The notes beneath the pieces were generated by a model. It made no database searches, had not been told where the DNA came from, and saw only the letters and a program-made list of their open reading frames with translations. The translations under genes were made by a program, and so were the position numbers. Shown here one piece after another: positions 1 to 4,920 of a DNA stretch of 6,374 nucleotides. Positions within the stretch are counted from its first letter, which is position 1. Each line of letters begins with the position of its first letter. The stretch lies in assembly GCA_900552315.1 (NCBI GenBank), contig URZM01000123.1:1-6374 (forward strand), written 5' to 3'. Source of the DNA: an uncultured Bacteroidales bacterium. Lineage in GTDB: Bacteria; Bacteroidota; Bacteroidia; Bacteroidales; Muribaculaceae.

Positions 1-164
1 CCAATGGCGAGAACGTATACCTGCGCGGTTTCGGCAGTTTCATACTCAAGACCCGCAAGGAAAAAACTGCGCGTAACATTTCCAAGAACACTACAATCAT
101 CATTCCGGAGCACAAGATTCCCGCCTTCAAGCCCGCCAAGACTTTCCTTGAGGAAGTGCGCTGA
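1..164 (+). CDS. HU-family DNA-binding protein, C-terminal fragment (5' end outside window)
   Basis: Reading in frame from base 3 gives 53 residues, beginning NGENVYLRGFGSF and ending FLEEVR before the TGA at 162-164. HU/IHF proteins are small dimeric nucleoid proteins that bend DNA. The RGFGSF motif is the family hallmark at the base of the DNA-binding beta arm. It is followed by the arm (KTRKEKTARNISKNTT) and the closing FKPAKTF helix start. The ARNISKNTT arm replaces the NPxTG seen in E. coli HU and is typical of the Bacteroidetes subgroup, from memory of the family. Compared with the usual ~90 residues, about 37 N-terminal residues are missing to the left. A different frame over the same bases (start at 4) has no resemblance to a protein family. 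The next gene starts 75 nt downstream with no obvious terminator between, so co-transcription is plausible. Confidence 0.93.
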   Translation, partial: NGENVYLRGFGSFILKTRKEKTARNISKNTTIIIPEHKIPAFKPAKTFLEEVR

Positions 165-239
165 ACAGGCAGAGAGCGCGGTCCACGTGCAAGCCAAGAA
201 TAGAAATCTTATTATTTAACTCATAAACTTTTAACTGAT

Positions 240-329
240 ATGCCCAGCGGAAAGAAAAGAAAAGGCCACAAAATGGCCACTCACAAGCGTAAGAAAAGAC
301 TGAGAAAGAACCGTCATAAGAAGAAATGA
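240..329 (+). CDS. 29-residue very basic ribosomal-type protein (AURKAIP1/COX24-like)
   Basis: ATG at 240-242 opens a 29-codon frame ending in TGA at 327-329. The product begins MPSGKKRKGHKMATHK and ends NRHKKK. More than half its residues are Lys, Arg or His and none are acidic. I recognise this as the tiny conserved Bacteroidetes protein usually labelled AURKAIP1/COX24 domain-containing, a group that includes mitochondrial mS38 and mycobacterial bS22, which sit in ribosomes. A ribosomal role here is inferred from that family and from composition. The start is preceded by an A/T-rich stretch (attatttaac, aacttttaac) without a Shine-Dalgarno, as usual in this phylum. An internal ATG at codon 12 is an alternative start but would discard the conserved PSGKKRK head. 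It lies between HU and rng in the same direction, a neighbourhood I recall from other Bacteroidales. Confidence 0.85.
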   Translation: MPSGKKRKGHKMATHKRKKRLRKNRHKKK

Positions 330-345
330 TCCGGACGGTCCGGAT
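329..345 (+). other. Short perfect hairpin directly after the small-protein stop codon
   Basis: ATCCGGA, then CGG, then TCCGGAT form a 17-nt perfect palindrome-like element with a 7-bp stem and 3-nt loop. It starts on the last base of the stop codon at 327-329. No T-run follows immediately (TGACCACGCTTTTGC comes next), so it is a poor intrinsic terminator. It could instead act as a 3'-end stabiliser or a processing boundary between the small-gene message and the rng leader. Confidence 0.45.
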
Positions 346-660
346 TGACCACGCTTTTGCGGCTTTCACCACAGGACGAGAGCGTCGCCTCCCGTAAATG
401 TGGAAAGTCTCAGCCATTATAAGGCTACAGGGAAGCGCCTCGGCGCATCCCTGTAGGGCTTATATGGATTCCCGGCAGGTCAACACTCATGCCTGTCTCC
501 CGATACCGCACCCTTTTTCACAAGGGTCGCGACCCCTATGAACGCCATCCCATGCGAGGGATATCCATACACATCCTGTTTCGACCCGATTGCGGCACGG
601 GTTCCTAATCAAGCCGCACGCACAACCCCGCGAGGGGACACAACCACATCAATAAGACTA
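330..660 (+). promoter_or_regulatory. 331-nt non-coding, hairpin-rich leader region upstream of rng
   Basis: No convincing gene lies here. The only long open frames are an antisense one and the in-frame prefix from 538, and neither resembles a protein. What the stretch does hold is structure. There is a 54-nt long hairpin at 414-467. ACCCTT (510-515) pairs with AAGGGT (522-527). The perfect 12-nt palindrome GGGTCGCGACCC lies at 524-535. ACCCG (584-588) pairs with CGGGT (598-602). CCCC-GCGA-GGGG (626-637) is a small GC stem with a GNRA tetraloop, 23 nt before the rng ATG. I found no TAnnTTTG promoter box on the + strand. The transcript may therefore read through from the HU/small-gene unit or start from an unrecognised promoter. 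A structured, possibly autoregulatory 5' leader is inference. Confidence 0.5.
414..467 (+). other. 54-nt long imperfect hairpin in the rng leader
   Basis: The arms pair over about 22 bp. CCA (414-416) pairs with TGG (465-467), with a bulged T at 417. TATAAG (418-423) pairs with CTTATA (459-464). A small G/GG internal loop follows, then CTACAGGGA (425-433) pairs with TCCCTGTAG (448-456). After an A/A mismatch, GCGCC (435-439) pairs with GGCGC (442-446). No T-run follows, so it is not a standard intrinsic terminator. Possible roles are an RNase landing or processing site, an attenuator in the rng leader, the end of a small RNA, or a dispersed palindromic repeat. The sequence alone does not decide. 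Confidence 0.6.
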
Positions 661-2295
661 ATGAAAAGCGAGCTCATAGTTGACGTTCAACAAAAAGAGA
701 TTTCCACGGCATTGCTGGAAGACTCGCGTCTTGTGTCGCTCCAAAAGGAGAGCCGCAACATCGCTTATGCGGTGGGCGACCTTTATTTTGCCAAGGTGCA
801 CAAGCTGATGCCGGGTCTGAACGCAGCATTTGTCAAGGTTGGATATGAGAAAGACGCTTTTCTTCATTACCTCGATTTAGGCACGCGCTTCACTGCTTAC
901 TCAAAGTTCATCGAGGCGGCCTTGGCCGACAAACGCAAAGTGCCGTCCATAGCGGATTTCCAGAAAGAACCGGACATACCGAAGACAGGTGTCATAGCCG
1001 AAATACTTTCCCCGGGAAGCAACCTGCTCGTGCAGATAGCCAAGGAGCCGATAAGCTCAAAAGGTCCGCGTCTCACCACCGAGATATCGTTTACCGGCAG
1101 ATACATGATCCTTATCCCGTTTGCCGATAAAATCAACGTCTCACAGAAAATCAAAAGCACCGAGGAAAAACTGCGGCTCAAGCAGCTCATATCCATGATC
1201 AAGCCCAAAGGCTTTGGCGTGATAGTGAGGACCTCGGCCGAAGGCAAAGGAGTCGCAGACCTTCACAACGAACTCAGGGCATTGCTCAAAAGCTGGGAGG
1301 AGTCCATAGCAAAAATGCAACGCAGCACCCCCCCCACCCTCATATACGAGGAAGAGTCCCGCGCCGTGAGCGTGATACGCGACATATTCAGTCCATCATT
1401 CGAGAGCATACATGTCAATGACTCCGAGACCTTTGAGCAGATACGCGAGTACGTCGGCATGATAGCCCAGGAGAGGAAAGAGATTGTGAAGCTGTATGCC
1501 AAGGACACTCCGATATTCGACCATTTCGGCATAACACGCCAAGTCAAGAGCAGTTTCGGCAAGACGGTGTCCTTCAAGAGCGGAGCATACATCATCATCG
1601 AGCATACCGAGGCCCTGCATGTGATAGACGTTAATTCAGGCAACCGCGCGCGCGCGGGAAATGACCAAGAGACAAACGCCCTGGACGTGAACCTCAAGGC
1701 GGCAGACGAGATAGCACGCCAGCTGAGACTCCGCGACATGGGCGGCATCATCGTCATCGATTTCATAGACATGGCCAAGGCAGAGCACCGGCAGGCGCTC
1801 TACGACCACATGCGCGAAATCATGGCAGGCGACCGCGCCAGGCACAATATCTTGCCGTTGAGCAAGTTCGGCCTCATGCAGATCACGCGCCAACGGGTGC
1901 GTCCCGCATTGGACATACCGACAACCGAGTCTTGCCCTTCCTGCTATGGCAAAGGCGAGATTCAGCCCTCTCTCCTGTTCACCGACACATTGGCCGAGAA
2001 AATCGACCTCCTGGTCAACAGCTTGGGCGTAAGCAATTTCAAGATGTATGTACACCCGTTTGTGGACGCGTATATAAAAAAAGGGTTCTTTTCCCTGTAT
2101 TCCAAATGGAAACGCGCCTACAGCCGCAAGTTCAAGATTATCGCCGACGAGAATCTTGCCTACCTCCAATACAAGGTGATAGACGACAGCGGCAAGGAGA
2201 TAGACCTCAAGGAGGAGAAAGATACCAGCTCAAGCCAGAGCCACAAGAAACGCACCAAAGCGAAAAATCGAGCTAAAGAAGAAAACGCCGACTGA
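661..2295 (+). CDS. rng: Ribonuclease G / RNase E-G family endoribonuclease, 544 aa
   Basis: Mg-dependent single-strand endoribonuclease of the RNase E/G family, acting in the cytoplasm in rRNA maturation and mRNA decay. In order: an S1-like RNA-binding segment at about residues 30-75 (MPGLNAAFVKVGYEKDAFLH); the 5'-monophosphate sensor motif VRTSAEG with R190 and T191; the catalytic DNase I-like core with metal-binding D323 in VIDVNSGN and D367 in VIDFIDM; the zinc-link pair C425 and C428 in ESCPSCYGKG; then a C-terminal domain and a Lys/Arg-rich tail. The metal-ligand spacing matches E. coli RNase E D303/D346 to within one residue. Length suits an RNase G-type enzyme without the degradosome scaffold of RNase E. 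I chose the ATG at 661 because family members start with (M)xSELVVDVQ. The in-frame ATG at 538 would add 41 Pro/Thr/Arg-rich residues unlike any family N-terminus. No Shine-Dalgarno is seen, and AATAAGACTA precedes the start. Odd point: the usual FVD(I/V)G of the S1 domain reads FVKVG. Confidence 0.95.
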   Translation: MKSELIVDVQQKEISTALLEDSRLVSLQKESRNIAYAVGDLYFAKVHKLMPGLNAAFVKVGYEKDAFLHYLDLGTRFTAYSKFIEAALADKRKVPSIADFQKEPDIPKTGVIAEILSPGSNLLVQIAKEPISSKGPRLTTEISFTGRYMILIPFADKINVSQKIKSTEEKLRLKQLISMIKPKGFGVIVRTSAEGKGVADLHNELRALLKSWEESIAKMQRSTPPTLIYEEESRAVSVIRDIFSPSFESIHVNDSETFEQIREYVGMIAQERKEIVKLYAKDTPIFDHFGITRQVKSSFGKTVSFKSGAYIIIEHTEALHVIDVNSGNRARAGNDQETNALDVNLKAADEIARQLRLRDMGGIIVIDFIDMAKAEHRQALYDHMREIMAGDRARHNILPLSKFGLMQITRQRVRPALDIPTTESCPSCYGKGEIQPSLLFTDTLAEKIDLLVNSLGVSNFKMYVHPFVDAYIKKGFFSLYSKWKRAYSRKFKIIADENLAYLQYKVIDDSGKEIDLKEEKDTSSSQSHKKRTKAKNRAKEENAD

Positions 2296-2312
2296 CAAAG
2301 TCAAGACATGCA

Positions 2313-2332
2313 TCAGGACAACTCACTCCTGA
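2313..2332 (+). other. Small hairpin just after rng
   Basis: TCAGGA (2313-2318) and TCCTGA (2327-2332) form a perfect 6-bp stem with an 8-nt loop. GCAT at 2310-2313 and ATGC at 2335-2338 could extend it across a bulge. It lies 17 nt after the rng stop and lacks a T-run, so it may protect the 3' end or assist the stronger terminator downstream. Confidence 0.4.
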
Positions 2333-2352
2333 CAATGCCAAGTATAAAGAAC

Positions 2353-2391
2353 AAGTGTGCCGACACCTTGATGTGCCGACACACTTTTTTT
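2353..2391 (+). terminator. Intrinsic terminator of rng, probably bidirectional
   Basis: AAGTGTG (2353-2359) pairs with CACACTT (2380-2386). An inner CAC (2364-2366) and GTG (2373-2375) pair inside the loop. A run of seven T follows at 2385-2391, giving a classical Rho-independent terminator 58 nt after the rng stop. On the opposite strand the same stem is followed by GTTCTTTATACTT, a weaker U-rich tract. It could therefore also end the convergent gene whose stop is at 2468. The stem contains the direct repeat TGTGCCGACAC twice (2356-2366 and 2372-2382). Confidence 0.8.
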
Positions 2392-2467
2392 GCACTTTCT
2401 CACATGCAAGGAATCCTACATCACAGGTGGCTTAGGCATTTTCATACTACGATTCGTTATGTCATTC

Positions 2468-4705
2468 TCAAACCACAATCTTAAAGCTCTTGATGTCTGA
2501 ACCGTATGACACCGTGACAATATAGATGCCGCGAGGAAGGTCAGAAATGTCGAAGGTGGTTCCAGTTCCTGACATGGCTAAGCGTCCGTCAATAGAGTAG
2601 AGGCCCACCACTGCATCAGCGGCACCGCTTATAAGCAAAGAATCCCCAGAGCGAATTACCCTGATTTCATCAGCGCCGACAATCGGAGCAGAGACATTGC
2701 CCTCGATACGGAATGCGGGAGACAGGTACTGCATCTGCGTGTTTCCGGACATGTCTTCCAGAATAATCACAAGGTCATACCAGCCGTCAGGCGAGGGAGC
2801 TGTGACACCTTCAAGCGTTCCCCGGTAGAAATAGCCGAAATTAGGCATCATGAAGAGATCAGGAATCTCCTTAACCTCAATAGGGGCCAGGTCAGCGTCA
2901 TCCACTCCTGTTGGCGCACACATCACAGCGACATTCACCGGGGCCGACTCGAAGCACTCCCCGTTATAATTGAAATCAGCGGCGGAAAATTCCAGTACGC
3001 CCTGCGAGGGATGCCCGAAGCGGTCGGTTATACGGTCTTCGTTGTCCTTGAACATAAGCATCTGCACGGTGGGAGGCGTATGGTCTTCAGACTTTTCATC
3101 CCAGCCAATTTCCGTCTGCGTGAATCCGGGCATATCGTCTACCCTGACGTTGCCGTTATGGAACGACATCCTTACCTTGGCCGGAGCCGGAGCGGACTCT
3201 CCCCTTGCCACCTGCCACTGCTCAAGCCCTGACACCGGTCCGGAATATACCGTCTGGCCGTCTACAAAAACATCGACATCCGTCTTCAGCAGGTCCTGAT
3301 TGCGCACCTCGCCGAAGCGGCCAATGAACACGGGTGTCGCAAAATCGATATGCACCCCGTTCTCATAAACCTCATGCGGCACCATCGTAGAGCATATCGG
3401 GGCGGAGTTGCCGTAGGGTGCGGTCTTTTCCTCATGCCTGTAAGAGAATGAGGGATGCCCGGGCAGCTCACTTATCAGTGAACCGTCAGACGGGACCTGA
3501 AACAAGTAATTGCCCATCGCCTCGCTATGGTTATTGTTCACATGCTCCCATGTTCCGTCCACATTCCTGACCGGGAGCCCGACCATAGTCTTGCCGCCTT
3601 CATACACGCCATGATAAACCATCATGTCCAGGCAGCGGTCCCCGGCTAATGTCTCCTGAGGGGCACACACGCGAATATTCATGTCGTCATAGACGAAATC
3701 AGCTATGACACCACCCAACTGGACACCATCCACAAGGTCTTTGAAACCCAACAAGAAATTGCGGTCGCCACCGGCACCCGCCTCGTCGAACACAGGGGTA
3801 TGCACATACTTATCCGCATACGGGACATAGCCGGACACATCATTGGCAAAAGAGCCCGTACCGTCAGTCTTCGCGTCAACCCTGACAAGATACATATTCC
3901 CGGCATCATCATTCATTATAGAGGACTGGAATATGCGGTAATCATCGGACAACCTGTTGATGCACAGCTTGTATCTGCCCGGCTCCACGACACCCTGCAC
4001 ATAGCAGTCAGTGGCCGAAACTATCCTGTTAACCATACCCGCATCCCTGTTCCATATATATGTCAACCCGTACCAATAGGCAATATTCGCCTCATCGCCG
4101 TCGGGACTTTCGGCCGGAGAACCGTCACAGTTGAGCCAAGGCAGACGCATCGGCTCACCGTCAGGGAGGAGTTTGCTGAATGAAATGTTCTCAGTGGCCT
4201 CATCGGTGCTTATAGTCAGGCTCATGTCGCCGTCCACGCGGACATCCTCACGTATTACCAATACTAAGTTAGACTCATCAGCGGAGGCTTCGACCCAACA
4301 GGCAGCGTATACGTCATAAATGCCGGGAGGCACCATGAACTCGGCAGTTCCATCCTCCACCGGTTCAGGCAGTGAGTCATCATCCTCCCAGTCATAGTCA
4401 TTCTGCCACAAGTCAGAGTTGTAGATGGAGTAGGAAGGCGAATGTTCCCCCTCCTTCAGTTCAAACCTGCAAGTCACCTTGCAGAGCTTCTCCCCCGCTC
4501 TCGCGGGAGCGTATCCCACATGTTTTCTTTCCGGGACTGGCAAAGCCTCATACCTCACTGTCCCGCAACTCGTTTTCTCTCCAGCGACATGTGTCCCGGC
4601 AGGCGACGCGCTTTTAGCAGAGAGGAAACCGCTCCCCGTAAACGACAAGGACAGCACCATCAGCGCGACAGCGTAAAAGCGTCTTTGAAATGTCTTTGTT
4701 CTCAT
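2468..4705 (-). CDS. Secreted protein of unknown function with T9SS type A sorting domain, 745 aa
   Basis: I do not recognise the main body, so the function is unknown. The N-terminus (MRTKTFQRRFYAVALMVLSL..., about residues 1-30) is a clear Sec signal peptide: basic head, hydrophobic core, and a cleavage region near FLSAKS. Residues ~75-540 look beta-rich. They contain carboxypeptidase-regulatory-like turns (VPPGIYDVYA, VEPGRYKLC), many Asp, Gly and Tyr residues and several Cys. Residues ~543-665 (from TPPTVQML to SPAF) look like one further Ig-like module. The last ~70 residues (SLLISGAADAVVGLYSIDG, LPRGIYIVTV, final KSFKIVV) match the T9SS type A (Por_Secre_tail) C-terminal domain, which directs outer-membrane export and is normally cleaved. 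No subtilisin GTSMA, metalloprotease HExxH or obvious glycosidase motif was seen, so a binding or structural role fits better. The gene is convergent with rng and divergent from the TPR regulator at 4921. The stop is TGA (complement of 2468-2470). The start at 4705 is fixed by the signal peptide. Confidence 0.88.
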   Translation of the reverse strand: MRTKTFQRRFYAVALMVLSLSFTGSGFLSAKSASPAGTHVAGEKTSCGTVRYEALPVPERKHVGYAPARAGEKLCKVTCRFELKEGEHSPSYSIYNSDLWQNDYDWEDDDSLPEPVEDGTAEFMVPPGIYDVYAACWVEASADESNLVLVIREDVRVDGDMSLTISTDEATENISFSKLLPDGEPMRLPWLNCDGSPAESPDGDEANIAYWYGLTYIWNRDAGMVNRIVSATDCYVQGVVEPGRYKLCINRLSDDYRIFQSSIMNDDAGNMYLVRVDAKTDGTGSFANDVSGYVPYADKYVHTPVFDEAGAGGDRNFLLGFKDLVDGVQLGGVIADFVYDDMNIRVCAPQETLAGDRCLDMMVYHGVYEGGKTMVGLPVRNVDGTWEHVNNNHSEAMGNYLFQVPSDGSLISELPGHPSFSYRHEEKTAPYGNSAPICSTMVPHEVYENGVHIDFATPVFIGRFGEVRNQDLLKTDVDVFVDGQTVYSGPVSGLEQWQVARGESAPAPAKVRMSFHNGNVRVDDMPGFTQTEIGWDEKSEDHTPPTVQMLMFKDNEDRITDRFGHPSQGVLEFSAADFNYNGECFESAPVNVAVMCAPTGVDDADLAPIEVKEIPDLFMMPNFGYFYRGTLEGVTAPSPDGWYDLVIILEDMSGNTQMQYLSPAFRIEGNVSAPIVGADEIRVIRSGDSLLISGAADAVVGLYSIDGRLAMSGTGTTFDISDLPRGIYIVTVSYGSDIKSFKIVV

Positions 4706-4727
4706 TCAATAAATTATTTCGCGAAGG

Positions 4728-4771
4728 CCGATTGCACCCTCCTGTTCAATTCTCAGACACCGAGCAATCGG
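4728..4771 (-). repeat. 8-bp inverted repeat in the leader of the T9SS-protein gene
   Basis: CCGATTGC (4728-4735) and GCAATCGG (4764-4771) are perfect inverted arms 28 nt apart. They start 23 bp upstream of the - strand start codon. If transcription starts near 4800, as the -7 box suggests, they would form a hairpin in the 5' leader. An 8-bp pair alone in a region this size could occur by chance. Confidence 0.4.
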
Positions 4772-4837
4772 ACCACCTCGCCAGCGGATCGGCATCTCAA
4801 TTCCGGTGGCAAATTTACACCTAAAATCTCCTGTTCA
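4739..4837. repeat. 10-bp direct repeat CTCCTGTTCA flanking the - strand promoter
   Basis: CTCCTGTTCA occurs at 4739-4748 and again at 4828-4837, which is TGAACAGGAG when read on the - strand. The second copy ends 10 bp upstream of the - strand TAAATTTG box. The first lies in the likely leader, inside the loop of the 4728-4771 inverted repeat. The placement resembles paired operator sites, but no regulator is identified. Confidence 0.4.
4810..4817 (-). promoter_or_regulatory. Bacteroidetes -7 box for the T9SS-protein gene
   Basis: On the - strand the bases read TAAATTTG, an exact match to the phylum-specific TAnnTTTG -7 element of the primary sigma factor. It predicts transcription starting near 4800 and a leader of roughly 95 nt before the start codon at 4705. 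I see no clear TTTG -33 element at the normal distance, so the call is moderate. Confidence 0.5.
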
Positions 4838-4850
4838 CGCACTTTTATCC

Positions 4851-4869
4851 ATCTACTGAGTATCTACTG
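4851..4869. repeat. 8-bp direct repeat ATCTACTG at 11-bp spacing
   Basis: ATCTACTG occurs at 4851-4858 and 4862-4869, with starts 11 bp apart, about one DNA helical turn. The copies lie between the two divergent promoter boxes, ending 35 bp before the + strand box. This geometry suits two subunits of a regulator on one DNA face, but it is short enough to be chance. Confidence 0.35.
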
Positions 4870-4904
4870 GAGGTTTCAAGGGCATGTTAACGGAAATATT
4901 TGTG

Positions 4905-4912
4905 TAAATTTG
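4905..4912 (+). promoter_or_regulatory. Bacteroidetes -7 box immediately before the TPR-regulator gene
   Basis: TAAATTTG matches TAnnTTTG exactly and ends only 8 nt before the ATG at 4921. If used, transcription would begin about 0-5 nt before the start codon, giving a nearly leaderless message. No obvious TTTG -33 element is seen at the usual distance. An unrecognised promoter further upstream is the alternative. Confidence 0.4.
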
Positions 4913-4920
4913 CAGATGAA

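Larger units (their letters stand above)
4809..4913. repeat. 12-bp perfect inverted repeat carrying two outward-facing promoter boxes
   Basis: GCAAATTTACAC at 4809-4820 is the exact reverse complement of GTGTAAATTTGC at 4902-4913. Each arm contains a TAAATTTG -7 box, so the divergent genes on either side appear to have mirrored promoter cores 81 bp apart. Each arm is itself nearly palindromic around AAATTT. Confidence 0.65.

Noticed and set aside
4..219. Open frame starting at base 4 over the HU fragment
   Set aside because: It is in a different frame from the clear HU sequence and its product is low-complexity Ser/Pro/Arg with no family look.
351..360. ACGCTTTTGC as a promoter -7 box for rng
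   Set aside because: The TA of TAnnTTTG is replaced by CG and no partner -33 element is visible.
127..417. Antisense open frame across the HU end and small gene
   Set aside because: It overlaps two recognisable + strand genes and shows no protein-family features; it is a shadow frame.
1328..1335. Run of eight C inside rng, a possible phase-variation tract
   Set aside because: The frame is intact on both sides and matches the family (STPPTLIYEE). A core RNase is an unlikely phase-variable gene, and no alternative frame is useful.
1263..1778. Long antisense open frame inside rng
   Set aside because: It is Ser/Met-rich and mirrors the codon bias of rng, with catalytic rng motifs on the other strand.
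2076..2085. Run of A followed by GGG in rng as a programmed frameshift site
   Set aside because: The family sequence continues in the original frame after it, and no conserved product exists in the shifted frames.
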